A DNA stretch of 64,000 bases from Atrina japonica (GCA_030159075.1 BROG01000139.1:876501-940500), one strand, 5' to 3'; counted from the stretch's first letter, positions 44,760 through 58,118 are shown. The notes: generated by a model from the letters alone, not told the origin. Translations and numbers: made by a program.

Positions 44760-45834
44760 GATTTGAAATTTCATCATCTCAAAAATTGACATTTCTTACA
44801 ATGTAAGACATTTGCAGTTCATCTTCTCAAAATACGAGAATTAAAATGATAGTTGATTTAATAACTTACTAGACATGTACAGCATCGTGCTAAAAGTGAG
44901 AATGCTGATGTAATTTTCTGTAGCATTTTTTGCTAAATCAATTTTTAAAAAAAAAGTAGCCAGACTCATTTACTCAATGAAATCTTGTAAACTTTTGCAA
45001 ATCTTGTAAACTTTTGCAAACTTGTGTTGAAGTCTGGACTATTGTTCTAAATAGGTTTGAAATGTGTCAGTTTCTTTTAATGAGTATCTGAATGGTATGG
45101 TCTTTCTATTGTTGATGACCAGTCTATTGTAGCCTGTAGGATGTAAAGGATTAAGAAATCGCAAATTGTTAGGTGACCAGTTATAGTTAGTTTATAACCC
45201 CAGATTGAAATTCGAGTATTTTAAATGATTGTTTTATTTCAAATACGCCATGTAAATATTTGTCTCAATTAAAATGAATAAGAACACAAAAATGTCTTTC
45301 ATTCATTAAATTACCTACAGTGGAATCTGCCTTGAAAGCCCAGTCTGATAAAAGATCACTGGTTTGAAAAACCTTTTGAATAAATAATGCTTTAGATAAA
45401 TCTCCTTTGAGATCACATATCACTGGCAGATAGGGTGGTCTTTAACCTTGGAAAGACGTATTCGCCATTTTGCCAAGAATATCTCTGTTCACACCCTAGG
45501 GTGCAGACAAGCTACACGTGTGATGACATCATACTATTATTTTATAACGAAGGATTTCTGTGTGATGAGAATACGGTGTATTTAAGGAACACATGTTTGC
45601 GCGAAAATTAACCAAACATGGGTGTGATCTGTGGAAAGGGAAATCTCAACCCTCGTATCTGAAAGTCCAGTCCTCGGGACACCCTTGTATTGGACAACGA
45701 GAGTCTTACCACTCTGGTGGAGATATTCTTATCCACTCCAGCCACTCATATAAGATTCTAATAGATAGTCTCTCAAGACAGGTTTTACTGTATATGATAT
45801 ATGGAGCAAACCAAGGATAAATGATTACTCATTT

Positions 45835-46400
45835 AAACCTAAGGTTTATGAAAAATCATGCAAAACTTTGATCTATGATTAATCATACTAAACTTTGCTT
45901 TATAGTTAACTATAATCACGCAAACCTTACATTCATGAAGAATTATGCAGACCTTGGATTTATGAGTTATAAAACTTAAAAGAGTTATGATTAATGATAT
46001 AAAGACTAATCTATGATAAATCATATAATTAATGTATGATGAATTATACAACCCATAGATATATGATTAATCATACAAACCCTGACTTTATGATGAAATA
46101 TACAAACCTTAGATTTATGATTAATCATACAAACCCTGACTTTATGATGGATTATACAAACCATAGATTTATGATTATACAAACCTTGGCTTTATGATTA
46201 GTCATGCAAGCCTTGGCTTTATAATTAATCATACAAACCTTGGCTTTTATGATTAATCATGCAATCCTTGGTTTTATGATTAATCATGCAAACCTTAGAT
46301 ATATGATTCATCATGTAAACAGTAGATTTATGATTACTAAAGCAAACTTCAGATTTATGATCAATTATGTAAACATTTATGAATTATAGAAACCTCTGAT
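45835..46400. repeat. About 27-bp tandem repeat
   Basis: Unit near TTTATGATTAATCATACAAA, then CCTTGGC, about 20 degenerate copies. TGATTAATCA inside the unit is palindromic. Confidence 0.9.
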
Positions 46401-46571
46401 GTATGATCACCTTTATTCTTCTTTTTATAGTGGCTCTGTTGGACATGCTGAATATTAATCTTTTACACACTGAACACAGAACCTTCCTTACAAAGTAGTT
46501 TAATGTTGTCCTGTAGTGTATCTTGCATTGTTTTTAATCAGAGAAAAATTCACACCCACAAATACACACAT

Positions 46572-46590
46572 GAGAGAGAGAGAGAGAGAG
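46572..46590. repeat. (GA)n microsatellite
   Basis: About nine GA units. Confidence 0.9.
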
Positions 46591-46993
46591 CATCTGTAAA
46601 GTTTATTATCTGATTTGTTCCTCCTTGTGTTTATTTGGTCTCATCAGGCTTTATTATGGTTTTAATTGACAAACATAATATTTTCTTTTCATCTACTTTA
46701 TTGGCTGGTCTTTGTCTTCCTATTGGGGAATTGTCAGTATGTCACATTTTGATCTCTTACTACTTAGTACAGGTACATTATATTTGAACGTAGTAATGAT
46801 CTTAACAGTGTTACCAATTTTGTATGTGTTTGTATTTGTCACTGGTGCATGGACAAGTACATTTACGAAAATGTGAGGCTTATTTTAGTATAGTAAACTA
46901 AACATTAATTTCATTTAACTACCTACAGCTTAAAACAAACATTGTACGTCTCTATGACCTCCGATAAATGGATTTTTCTTCTTGTGTTTTCAG

Positions 46994-47406
46994 AACCTTT
47001 CCCGCATACTCAGGCCTCAAAATACACGCGGAGAGGTCATGTCCCAAGTGAAATTATGGTAGGACAGTTAGGCGAAGAAAAGGAGCACAAACTAATTAGG
47101 CTGGATCCATATAAATTAAAGCGATGTTTTTACTGCCAGATCATGAAAGTACGAACGAGGAGTGGTTATAGAGTCAAAACGTCCAGTCAGTGTCTCGCCT
47201 GCGAGGTTCCCCTCTGTAGCGAAACCACGAGTGACTGTTTTCAGCGGTATCACGCTCTTGTGAAGAACATGTCCGCCAGTCAGAGCCAGGCCTTATTAGC
47301 GGAAGTCAAATCACCTCAGTGGGTTCGTTCTACCAGTGCTGACACAAGTAGCCATGGCGATACAGAGACTCCTTCAAATTTTTACGCTTATTATCACGGT
47401 AGCTGA
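46994..47406 (+). CDS. Exon P8: alternative terminal exon, diverged piggyBac-type zinc domain
   Basis: Seen: acceptor TTCTTGTGTTTTCAG (AG at 46992-46993), shared phase, open to TGA at 47404-47406; about 137 residues. The linker is short (~35 residues), so the domain lies centrally: HKLIRL, then C-x2-C-x18-C-x2-C-x4-C-x6-C-F-x3-H with KVRTRSGY in the loop, a pattern repeated in P9 (KVRTKNGW) and P10 (RVKTKSGW). The SYYKC motif is changed to SSQC. A ~50-residue Ser-rich tail follows. P8-P10 form a subgroup closer to typical piggyBac zinc domains in the loop motif. An AATAAA at 47852-47857 lies 446 nt after the stop. Confidence 0.84.
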
Positions 47407-47851
47407 AAATAGAAGTGAATTTTGTGAAATAAGACTTATGACAGCAGGATAATTTCTGGTGCATGTATATATTACATAATATAAGACCATTTTTGTATTA
47501 TTAATCTAAACAAGGAGAAAAAAACTTAACCTATTCAGTGACATATATCTGTATGTGTAGGCCGCATGGAGTGTATTGGGTTATGGATCTTCCCAACATA
47601 TAGCAATTGCAGATTTTTTAATCTTTTTTACTTTCATATCACGACCCCCTAGACATATTTGGATTTGAAAATTATTTTTGGTTGCTAAGGAATTTGATTT
47701 TGTCTAGCAGAAATTTACTAGTGGGAAAAGAAGTTATCTTAATACATGTATATGTTCATTATATTCTGGTATGGATTATTTATGTAGCGATATATTTGAA
47801 AGTTTGAAATGCAAGGTTAAGGTACCGATTCTGTATATATATAACACACCA

Positions 47852-47857
47852 AATAAA
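47852..47857 (+). terminator. Possible polyadenylation signal for P8
   Basis: AATAAA 446 nt after the P8 stop. Confidence 0.3.
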
Positions 47858-48429
47858 CATTTGAAAGATATTGTAACATCAGTTATTGTACAGTAAAGCT
47901 ACCCTGAGAGACCACCCTTGTGAGATCAAGATCAGCTGTCATATAAGACCACATTCTGAGAACCACTCAGTTGAGTAAAACAACTTTTAACTCGTCAACC
48001 CTGAAGTCACATTTGGACCTGCCAATTTCAAAGAATGGATAAGTCCACTGTCAGGATTCAGAAGTGAACAAGTTCATATTACGTGTAAAAGTATTATACA
48101 ATTTTCATTCATACACCCCTAAATTCTGAGAGTGGATAGCTCTATAACCATACTTTGAAATCGGCAGGTCCAAATATTACTTCAGGGGTTGATGAGTTAA
48201 GGGGCCAATTATTTTAGAACACATTTAAAAATTTGGTATCCGTAGTTGCATTTTTAGACACTGTTCAAGGTCACTCCCGCTCCCACCAGTCCATCGAGGT
48301 ATTTGGGTATAATTGTACATACAACGTTATGTGTAACGGTAAAGTTGACATACATTTTTATAACGTAATAAGTGTTACGGTACGTGGATGTACATCTAAA
48401 CAGCGAAATAGTATAAAAAATTTCAGATA

Positions 48430-48600
48430 CCAAAGTATAAATCAATAGAATGTCCCGGACATAGATACAAATCCGGTAAAAATGGACAAACACGGACCTC
48501 TGGAAACCAAGAGGTAGGATCAGGTGCTATGGAGGAGTAAGCATCCCCTGTCGACCGGTCACACCCGCCGTGAGTCCACAGTCAAGTCCAATGAAACACG
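48430..48600. repeat. Dispersed repeat (related to 27215-27400)
   Basis: CCAAGAGGTAGGATCAGGTG, then GGAGTAAGCATCCCCTGT, then CCGGTCACACCCGCC. Confidence 0.65.
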
Positions 48601-49660
48601 TGAGGAGTGTATCCTCGTCACAATTGGTACAGACGTCTCAACAACCGCCAACGAAAAGGCAACTCAACATTTCACTTAGTGAAACATAGTAGTCGCAAAC
48701 AAGACTATTATACCGACCGTAAAATTTGCGGAATGTTGACATTAAACGCGGTTTACGATATTCCTGTGTCAATAATTTGTCAGTAAGTAGTTTACATCTG
48801 TATATGAAATCTTCATATGTTGTACACTCCCTGGCATATTGGATCATTTGTGAAATATAAACTCCATATGCAGGGATATTACTACTTAAATGTGGAAAAT
48901 TTACAATGGGAAAGTCGAAATCGTCGCGTATAGCTTAGTTGCTAATTTCCCGTCTGTGTTTATATTAAGTAAAATGTCTAAATAGGTGTCACGGTACGGG
49001 GATGTATACAAAACAGCGTAATAGGTACGGTACAGGGGATGTACATTTAATAAATGTAATAAGTGTTAGGATAGGCTATGGCAGATGGGGGTGATAAATT
49101 GAGTCCTCGCGACCCAAATCCGTAAGATAAATATATGTGCAACTTACACAGGCATTGCCAGGGACACAAGTTTATATGTAAATGAAAATGTTGACCCTAA
49201 ACACGAAACTAGAAATTTATCTAATATATCCATAGTAACTTGTAGGATAAGAAGTATAAATGAAGTGCAGTGGCTGCATCTGTGTTACATAGATAGCACA
49301 TTTGCTCTTCGATCACTACATTTGATTCATAAAGATATCTCAAAAGATAAAGTTACATGTTTATTTATCTATGGGGTAAGCACAGTTAGCAAAGTCTGGC
49401 ACATTTTGTTGCAATGGGTAATAGACAGCTGCAAGAATAGTACATTTGAGCTGTGATAGTCAAATGGTATAGCTCCAGTGATTGTTGATGTGAAAGAGGT
49501 CAAAATGACAGAACTGCTACCTAAAGTGATATTAAATATTATATGTTTGATGGTTTACTGGTTTCAAAGGTCACTGTGTAGATGGCGGCATATTAATTTT
49601 GGTATGTGTTTTTCTCTTTACAACAGTACATAAAATGCCATGTTTTTCTGACATTAAATT

Positions 49661-49755
49661 TTAACTCGTTCACTCCCGACACATTTGGACTGGTCAACGT
49701 CATTGATTTACAGAAGGGTCCATTGTTTTTATTTCAGGGATTGATGGGTGGTTAA
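49661..49755. mobile_element. TTAA micro-foldback element (inverted)
   Basis: TTAACTCGTTCACTCCCG to CAGGGATTGATGGGTGGTTAA, bounded by TTAA. Confidence 0.65.
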
Positions 49756-50341
49756 TCAAATATTGCATAATGCTTTATACATAGGCTCATTAAACATAGG
49801 CTTATTGTCATTATGGCGAACATTTTACTATATCGGACATTTAATTTTTTATGACTGGCTAAGCTCAGTTTCTAGAACACATCTTATAAGTTCGAGAATA
49901 AGTAAGAATCTACAGTAGCCACTCGTATCCAAAAGTTATTATTTATGTAAATATTAATGTATGTATGTATCTATTTGCATATCATGTTCCAACTATTTAT
50001 GTAAATATTAATATTACTGAGAAGGAATTTGTGTGAACATATAGAATATTCAGATTTCTAATATATGTATATTTAGTTCATTATTCAATAAAATTTTAAA
50101 CTTATAAATCCGAATCTGAACTGAATATGATATTTTTCATTGAAATTGGTCAACATTGATTTATATGTCGACAGTTATTGAGCAGTACTGAGAAATGATT
50201 CCACAAAATCTTAAAATAGACTGTTTCATGATAATTGCAGTCTTCTAACTTTGGACTGCAAAGTGAAACCTATTTCCGACGAAAATAATGTTAAGAAAGA
50301 ACCTTTCTTTTTTGGCAGTAATCTGTATTATTTTGCTGTCC

Positions 50342-50600
50342 GGGCCTCCCTGACCGAGTGGTAAGAGCAACACGTTTTGATCCATGAAGTCGCTCACTTC
50401 TGGTCAGCGCAGGTTCGAGCTCCGCTGGAACCTAAGCTGATTTTTGTGAGTAAGTTTGCCAGTTTACTTGTGAAAGGCCGGTAGTCTCATACCAGGTACA
50501 TTGTAACCGGATTATCTCGTCCAACATTAAAAATTTGATGCCAGCATATAGCTGAAAAATTGTTGAGTGTGGCGTTAAAAACTATTCAAAATAAAAAAAA
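50342..50600 (+). mobile_element. tRNA-derived SINE, family 1, full copy
   Basis: Head with TGACCGAGTGGTAAGAGC (A box) and GCGCAGGTTCGAGCTCC (B box), body CCGGTAGTCTCATACC, tail TTGTTGAGTGTGGCGTTAAA and a poly(A) run. The clearest copy of this family in the window. Confidence 0.85.
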
Positions 50601-50741
50601 AAAAAAAATGCCTTCCAAAGTTACAGGTCCGCAGTTATCGTAAGTTCTGTCAAACCTATCGTAAGTTATACCGAAATGTACAAAACTTACACTGATTGTT
50701 ACTTGAAGACTTTCTGTGATAGGAGTTACTGAATTATTTAA

Positions 50742-51055
50742 CGCGTGTGACTACTTGCAGTGGTCTAGTGGTACAGCGTTAGACTCGCAAGCTGAAGATC
50801 CCAGATTTGATTCCCAATACTGGGTCATATTAAAATCTTTAAACAGTGATAGTGACTTCATACGCCAAGTCCTCGGCATACGACTTGTAAGTCACAAATA
50901 TTTTGGATGCGACTTATAACCGAGATCCCGTGTCACAGTAGAATGGCATTACTCGTAAAAGACCTCTGCCGACTGTATTAGAGTCGGTCACCACAGGTCT
51001 ATATCAGTTAGAATTCAGGGAGGAATGTAAAACTCTAATTAAACCAAATTGAAAG
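50742..51055 (+). mobile_element. tRNA-derived SINE, family 2
   Basis: Head with CTAGTGGTACAGCGTTAGAC and CAGATTTGATTCCCAA, body CTCGGCATACGACTTG and CCCGTGTCACAG. Same family as 32056-32345. Confidence 0.75.
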
Positions 51056-51199
51056 ATAGCTGTGACACGCGTATGAGAACAAAGTTTATCTACTTAGGTT
51101 TGACTTGTTTCCGACCAGGAGAAGAAGTCTGAAGTATTTGTCCTATCGTTTCGGGTAGTTTACTGGTATTTCTCACACATTAAAAGACAATTTTGTATC

Positions 51200-51560
51200 T
51201 GGTTGCTGATGAAGATATGATAAAAACATTGTCATATTTCAATAGAGGTTCTCTTGTCATATTTGTAATTAGTTAAGACATTGTCATTTGTGTCATGGTA
51301 AAGACGTCATATTCAGTAGAGGTACTCTTCAGCTTCTTGTCATATATGGCATGATAGAGACCTCATATTTCAGTAGAGGTTCATATTTGTAATTAGTTAA
51401 GACATTGTCATATGTGTCATGGTAAAGACATCATATTCAGTAGAGGTACCCTTTCAGCTTCTTGTCATGTATGACATGATAGACACTGTCATATCGCAGT
51501 ACAGGTACTCTTGTCATATTTGTAATTGGTAAAGACATTGTCGTATTACAGCACAGGTAC
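51200..51560. repeat. GTCATATTTGTAATTAG repeat field
   Basis: Degenerate long-period repeat with TTAAGACATTGTCAT, TCAGTAGAGGTACTCTT and CTTCTTGTCATATATGGC, about three rounds. Confidence 0.8.
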
Positions 51561-51564
51561 TTTT

Positions 51565-51870
51565 TATATCACCAACCTGAAAGGTTCGCCAGGGGCATAT
51601 AGTGTTTGGATTGTCCATCTGTCTGTCTGATTGTCTGTCCGTAATTCCGTCCCGCTTACATATAGAGTGTAATATTTCAAGTTTTGATTGTGATAGTAAC
51701 CAGACTTGAAGAGTTCATGTAAGGGTTGCTTACACTGCACTGACATCACATGCCCCTGGGGTGCACTTCACTGACATCAATGCCCTGGGGTGGGTTGGGT
51801 GATTTTATTTGCGAGAATAGAGATTTGTTGGGACCAGGGGCATATGTGTTTCACAAACACATCTTGTTGT
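51565..51870. repeat. Dispersed repeat (related to 27640-28050)
   Basis: GTTTGGATTGTCCATCTGTC at the left, TTTCACAAACACATCTTG at the right. Confidence 0.65.
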
Positions 51871-52639
51871 AATATTAAATATAATTGTGTTGAATGATAC
51901 ATACTTTCTGTACTGTAATTTGCTGTATTGCACTGTACGTAACTATTTGATATAATTTATAAGGAATGTAGAAATGAAATCGTGTTGGATTTTTACTTTG
52001 TTGAAGCGTTATCTATATTTTAGATAAATTGGCATACATGGCGGGGCTGAAGGTGTGAAATATAGATAACATTAAAATATGTGCACGTCACTTTTGTTTT
52101 AACATTTTAAGTTGTGTTTAGTTTATTATATGGTAGTCTTAATACATTCTCCTCATGGTCAGTATAAACAGGTGTCCTTTGTATGGAGGTGGTTTGATAT
52201 GTTGGGTGTGCAAATAAGAGGCATATCGAGTAGGGAAACTGGTAAAGGAAGCTTAGTGGGTCAAATTTTCGACAGAACAGTCGAAAATAAGAGCTTGGTA
52301 GGTAGGGCATATTGCATAAACTTTCTACCTGGAAGACAGCAGTAAATACATAACACAATTTAAACCTGATTTCAGTTTTTGCATGTGAATACTTGTCATA
52401 GATGATTTCAGTAGTGTCTCATCTTATCATTTATGTAGTTCTTAAAATACATGAATCAACGTTCTTAATCTTTTTCAATCATTAATGTTTACTGAGGTAC
52501 CATACTGTAATAGATGTCTGGCAGAGAGAGTGAGAAGGGAGGGAGAGGGCAAAATAAGGTGGGAGAGAGCTTTGTGGAGCCTATCAATTTTAAGGAAAAC
52601 ATCAGACAAATATTGTCAGTTATTTTGTTTGCCTTTCAG

Positions 52640-53019
52640 ATTCTGATCTGTCAAAGCCCATTCTGTCATATGGAATGGGAACCGAATACAGACAAGAATT
52701 GGGCCAACCGCAAGTAGTAACGGAAGTAATGGCACATCGTCATGTCCAGTTCAGCTCCGCCTCTGGTCAACAGTCCCATTGTTTGATACAATCCAGAAAG
52801 AAACACAACTGTCACATGTGTAACATATCAAAAGTCAGAACCAAAAACGGATGGCCCGTATCCAGCCGATATATATGTGAACAGTGCAATATCGGATTCT
52901 GTCGGGACAAGGGATGTTTTGAAATCTTTCACCAGAATTATCTTCAGTTCTCAAGGCGATATTATTCTAGTGATAATAAATCAGATCAATACAATAAAAC
53001 AGTGTATTCCATAGATTAA
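52640..53019 (+). CDS. Exon P9: alternative terminal exon, diverged piggyBac-type zinc domain
   Basis: Seen: acceptor TTTGTTTGCCTTTCAG (AG at 52638-52639), shared phase, open to TAA at 53017-53019; about 126 residues. The ~45-residue linker precedes HCLIQS and C-x2-C-x18-C-x2-C-x4-C-x4-C-F-x3-H, with the KVRTKNGW loop and FH instead of YH at the end. The spacing between the last two Cys is the shortest of the set. A ~30-residue Ser/Asp/Tyr-rich tail follows. Oddity: the usual first residue after His is Cys here. An AATAAA is found at 53212-53217 (193 nt after the stop). Inferred role as for its sisters. Confidence 0.83.
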
Positions 53020-53211
53020 AAACAATAAGTGATTTTAGGAGCACTTTATAAATGTTTTGAGGTTGTTTCTCCTTAACAAAATGAGTCTTTTCCCCCTGGA
53101 TATTGGGTATATTTTCCGGATATTGCAGAACATTTTTATGTGATAATGTATTGAAACTATCCCAGATTTCAAATTTCTTTATTCAGATAACTTCAGGACA
53201 TGCATATTCCC

Positions 53212-53217
53212 AATAAA
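53212..53217 (+). terminator. Possible polyadenylation signal for P9
   Basis: AATAAA 193 nt after the P9 stop. Confidence 0.4.
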
Positions 53218-54748
53218 CAATTTTTGAGTTGTTCCATTACGTTTAGTTCTGTCAGAATAGTTTGTACTCCGATCACGTGACTTCAACAGAAAGACAGGCA
53301 AGGTCAGTTCTTGTTTCACGATATTTACGTAGACAATACTCAATGAATTATTGTTTCAGCTCATCTGCGAGGAATACCGTTTAGATAAATGTAAAGATGA
53401 AACATGTCGTTACTTTCATGTTACAAGCTTTCCAACCCTGGCACTTATCACCGCATAATATCCATATCCATATGCATTAAGGTCATATATACGATAAACC
53501 GGAAATGATGTTGCCCTACTTTTTGCTTTGAAACTCCATACTATTATGTCAAACCTTGACGGAATGGAACAACTCAAAAAAGTATATTGCTTTTGAATAT
53601 GAGAAATCATTAACAATCAGAATTCAATGTATGGAGAAATGTTTTAATTGCATCGATAGTTTAAGAAAAGGTCAAACATTTTATTTCCACTAGATCGTGA
53701 AGGTTGGTAGGGGGCAATCTGTTTTTTATGTAGCTATATACCATATTTGGAGCGATGGTTAATATCAATGACCAAAGTTCGGCTATATTTACCAAAGGTA
53801 TAAGCGGTTAAATATTAATTAATGGCTTAGTTATCAGATGCAAAGTGTTTCTCAAACACTTTTCTTCACTAAAAGAGTTTCAAAGATCTCATTTTACTCT
53901 TAACACAGGTACTGTTAAAGCTTTAAAGAGGTTTAAATTGAATATAGTGATTTTAAACAATGACCACATACAAATAAGTATTGAAATGATGTATATACCG
54001 AACTAGATAAACATTTGAGAAATGCACAAAATAAAGAAAGTATTTAGCAATAAAAATTCTAAACATTTAAGCACCAGAACTCGGATAAGCGTTTGTAATT
54101 ACTGTAAATCTACGTTTGCTAACCGCCCATGGTAAAACATCCCCTTTCTGCTTTACGGCTGTGTAATAGTTCGAGTCTCATAGTTACTTTGTCAAAATAC
54201 CAACCCATGTCGGTTCTTCCAGATTTAGTAAACAACCAAGAGGTATAAAACGCGTTAAAAACAAAGTAGGCAGCACGTTTTTGGCATAAAAGGGGAATAG
54301 ATATATAGCTTTTTAAAAATATTAAAAACGTTTTGTAAAATGCCAATACATGACTGAAGTCAGTAATTTATACATACAATATGTATAATGTATATAATAA
54401 ACAATATTCAAGATACAAGTAAATTAGCAGATTTCAACCAGATTTTACTCAAGGTGTGACCAAATTGTTGAAATTAGGTTGTTTTTTTTTCCGGGAAATA
54501 GCTTTAAGAAAAACAAATTTTCGGTAAGGGCCCCATGTTCCGTAAATATGTTATTTCTATTGAATAGGAATACAGGGACCTTTTTATTTTGTTCATTTTA
54601 ACAATTATGATTACTAGTTATCCTAGGATGCTCAAGAATGATTGAATATGACACATTTATAACGCACTCTATTTGAAAACAACTAACGAATCGTAAACCA
54701 AATTTTTCACATTGACTGAAAAGTTCATGGGGTGAAAAAGCATCCGTC

Positions 54749-55105
54749 TTAAAGGGGCATTAGCTGTGTTTACCAGAAATGATTATTTTGATTTTTTGTA
54801 CTTTTACTATGTGTACTTGATGTACAATAACAAATAAGAGCTATACACTGGCATAAAAAATCTTAATACTCCTATATATTTTGTGAAAATAAGGTCAGGT
54901 CCGGTGTGGTATTCATATAGAAATTGTAAGGTTGAGTTAATCAATTACAAGTGAAAAAGTGCCAAACTCACGTTTCTCACACAATTTTCACAAATATATA
55001 GGAATATAAGAAGTTTTATACCTGTGTATATCTTTTTTATTGTATATAATTCTAAGAAGTAAAAAAGGGAAACATTTTTTTATAAACACACAGCTAATGC
55101 TGCTC
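54749..55105. mobile_element. TTAA-bounded ~360-bp foldback, copy 3
   Basis: Starts TTAAAGGGGCATTAGCTGTG; right end decays after CACACAGCTAATGC. Internal arms as in 14482-14849. Confidence 0.75.
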
Positions 55106-55989
55106 ATTGGAAGAAAACATTAATAATAAATGAACGTTTTATTCATTTATTACAGGATAATCTTAAGTGTGAGGCCATAAATCATATGTGAATGATGAAA
55201 ATATGTTTTCTAGTCATATAAACCCAAAAGTTTACTAACTATTATATAGTTAAAATACTGGGGGAAAAAACAAGTATTGAGAGAATTTGATGAATTCGGG
55301 CGCTTGAAACCCAAAAGAACATTTTTTACACCATTGTGTTTTCTGAATGAAAATGTTAGTATGTAACCTCTTGGATTATAAATCCAATATTTTTTAACAA
55401 TCTGTTACCATGGGAAATATTATGTAGAAATTACCACTCATCTTAAAATACTGTATCAGTGGCACCAATCTCTTACAAGAAAACTAATTATGTACTTTAA
55501 TTATAATATAATGTGGTTTGTCTAAACTGATGATGATGATGATGATGATGGAGTTTTCTCAATTATTTTCATTTGGAAACTTTTGGGATTTTTTCCCAGT
55601 GCTGCCATGTTTGTCCAATGATCAATGTAATAAATATCTTTTAGATGTCTTTTAGACCCTCTGTTAGGTAACACTTGTTTACCTGTACTTTAAGGTCGCA
55701 GAGACAAGGTGTCAACAGAGTAAATATGGTACCACCGGCATCGCCGACGTCAGTGGACAAACATTGTAATGTAGGCTTTATCTTTAAAAGAATAAGGGGT
55801 GGTGCTATAATAATTCACAAGTACTACTCTTCTCACCAGGTCGTTCAGGTTGTATCATTATCCGTTACCTTGTGACCTAGAAATTCAGATTGACCCCCTG
55901 AAGGTCAGTCATAATTTCAGTATCTGAGATACGATGCTGTCATCGGCAAGCTAAGTGATATGGCTACTCTAGCTGTAATTCTTGCACTG

Positions 55990-56225
55990 GGAGCCACCGT
56001 TACTGAGTGGTTAGAGCATTGCATATCGAGCCTCAAACTCTTAGTCTACTGGAAGCTAAGCTGATTTAGTAAGAAGTTTCGCCAGTTTATCTGCGGAAGG
56101 CCAGTTGTCTTTTCCCAGGTACATTGTAACGGGGTTCTATCCTCTACACCATTTAGAAAAATCGCCGCCTCCATAAGACCAAAATTGTTGAGTGTGCTGG
56201 GGAACACCTTTCAAAGAAAAGAAAA
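55990..56225 (+). mobile_element. tRNA-derived SINE, family 1
   Basis: TTACTGAGTGGTTAGAGC head, GCCAGTTTATCTGCGGAAGG, ACATTGTAACGGGGTTC and TTGTTGAGTGTGCTGG. Confidence 0.7.
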
Positions 56226-56649
56226 ACCAAAAGACATGTTTTGCTTCAATTATGTCTAAACCTATAAAAGGAAATATACCTAATAAACGTAAAGATTTAT
56301 TCTGAAATATTCCCATCGTTTGCCATCATCAGAAAATTGTTCTGACTGTATTTTCAGAATCAAAAGCTTTTTGTCTTTGAAAGTTGTTCATCTGTAAAGT
56401 TTTGTACAAAAATATGAATAGATTTATCCCTAATGTTGTATGTGTCGTTTATGCCATTTTGTATGTTTTATTGTATATACATATTGTGTAATTGTTTTTA
56501 TTTATCAATAAAGAAATTTTATCCATAGTCCTCCATTTGTTTCGTATGCAAGCGTTTTTGAAATTTTATCCATAGTCCTCCATTTATTTCATATGCAAGT
56601 GTTTTTTGAAGTTTTGTATTCTATATAAACAGATACGTTAATGCTTGGA

Positions 56650-57300
56650 CCAAACCTCCCCAAAACCCATAAGTACAACACTTAGTAGATGGTGTAGTGG
56701 ATGAAACCCACCAGAACACTGAGCAGATCAGGTGGTGTTTATATAAAATACACCCCCACACACACCACTAAACAGATCGGATAGTGCTTAGTTCAAACTT
56801 CCCCCGTGCACATATGGAGCTAAGGTAGTGCATGGATCAAACCCCCACACACCACTAAGCAGATAAGGTAATGCTTATATAAAAACCTCCCATGGAGCTA
56901 AGGTAGTTCATGGATAAAACCTTCCCACGCCACTAAGCAAATCAGAATGTGATTAGTTCAAACCTCCAACACCACTAAGGAGACAACGTAGTGCAAAGTT
57001 CAAATCTCTTACGCCATAAAGCAGAGCTTGGTTCAAACCGCCACACTAAGCAGATAAAGCAGAGCTTGGTTCAAACCACCACACTAAGCAGAGCTTGGTT
57101 CAAACCGCCACACTAGGCAGAGAAAGCAGAGCTTGGATCAAACCGCCACACTAAGCAGAGCTTGGTTCAAACCACCACACTAAGCAGAGCTTGGTTCAAA
57201 CCGCCACACTAGGCAGAGAAAGCAGAGCTTGGATCAAACCGCCACACTAAGCAGAGAAAGCAGAGCTTGGTTCAAACCACCACACTAAGCAGATAAAGTA
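56650..57300. repeat. About 30-bp repeat field with AGCAGAGCTTGG unit
   Basis: Clean units over 57010-57295 (AAGCAGAGCTTGGTTCAAAC, then CGCCACACT), degenerate over 56650-57000. Resembles local expansion at one end. Confidence 0.85.
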
Positions 57301-57384
57301 TAATGAAGTACTTAACAATGGAAATTAGAAACTCCAAGTCCATTAGAATACGACAAATTAGATATAACAACTGTCTCAACACGA

Positions 57385-57500
57385 AGAACTATTGTGAATC
57401 CCATACGGGGATGGGACCAGGTGTCCGGAGGGAGTAAGCGTCCCCTATTAGCATGCCACACCCATCGCAAATGTCCCATGGTCACCTCTCGTGTTAGATG
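57385..57500. repeat. Dispersed repeat (related to 42850-43010)
   Basis: ACGGGGATGGGACCAGGTG, then GGAGTAAGCGTCCCCTAT, TTAGCATGCCACACCC. Confidence 0.65.
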
Positions 57501-57949
57501 AAAAGGTCATGTTTGATTCACTTTTGGCATGGGGCTGTATCATATTCTATAATTTCAGCAGAACAATAGTAACTGAAATTCGGAAGGTCTAAGGACGCAT
57601 AGTTTTCCGTATCTTTAAAAGCATTTTACACACTTTGAGAAATGTAATTTGTGTAGTACGCAAGATGAATTCTCAGGTGTTTATTTATTTTTCTTTTATC
57701 TGATTTTCAACAATTTAGTTTCTGTCAAATAACTTTTAAATGAACTTTGGTATTTTGCTTTATATAAAGTAATTTGTGGATTGAGTCTTAATAATGCTAA
57801 TATTTCAGACATATTTGCAAGATAGAATTTGTTGAGTCGTCTGTACCGATTTTGACGAGGAATTTTATTTCTTCACTTGTTTTTATTTTAATTTAACTCT
57901 GGAACTCATAGCTGTGTTACCGGTCTGTCAAGGGTATTTGATTCTCCAT

Positions 57950-58040
57950 GGCACCTGATCCCACCTCTTAATCTTCTGGAGGTCCATGTTTTTCTAATAT
58001 TCACAAGCTTTGTATTCTGTCTCTTGGACCACCTGATGGT
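57950..58040. repeat. Dispersed repeat fragment (related to 19140-19300)
   Basis: CACCTGATCCCACCTCT, GGAGGTCCATGTTT and CTTGGACCACCTGATGG. Confidence 0.6.
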
Positions 58041-58065
58041 TAATACTTTTATCGCATACACACAC

Positions 58066-58069
<4 letters not shown>

Positions 58070-58114
<45 letters not shown>
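58070..58114. repeat. (GA)n microsatellite
   Basis: About 22 GA units. Confidence 0.95.

Positions 58115-58118
<4 letters not shown>

Larger units (their letters stand above)
44760..46993. other. Spacer between P7 and P8
   Basis: Contains a GACCACC-type repeat stretch (about 45317-45790, ending AGACAGGTTTTACTGTA), a ~27-bp tandem repeat (45835-46400) and a GA tract (46572-46590). No exon recognised. Confidence 0.6.
47407..52639. other. Spacer between P8 and P9
   Basis: Contains an AATAAA at 47852-47857, diverged TTAA-type elements (47987-48078, 48107-48202), a dispersed repeat (48430-48600), a TTAA micro-element (49661-49755), SINE copies (50342-50600, 50742-51055), a GTCATATTTGTAATTAG repeat field (51200-51560) and a dispersed repeat (51565-51870). 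No exon recognised; ORFs here lie in repeats. Confidence 0.6.

Noticed and set aside
55675..55875. 66-codon ORF in a CpG-richer patch
   Set aside because: The possible acceptors before it do not give the array phase with this frame, and no domain is recognised.
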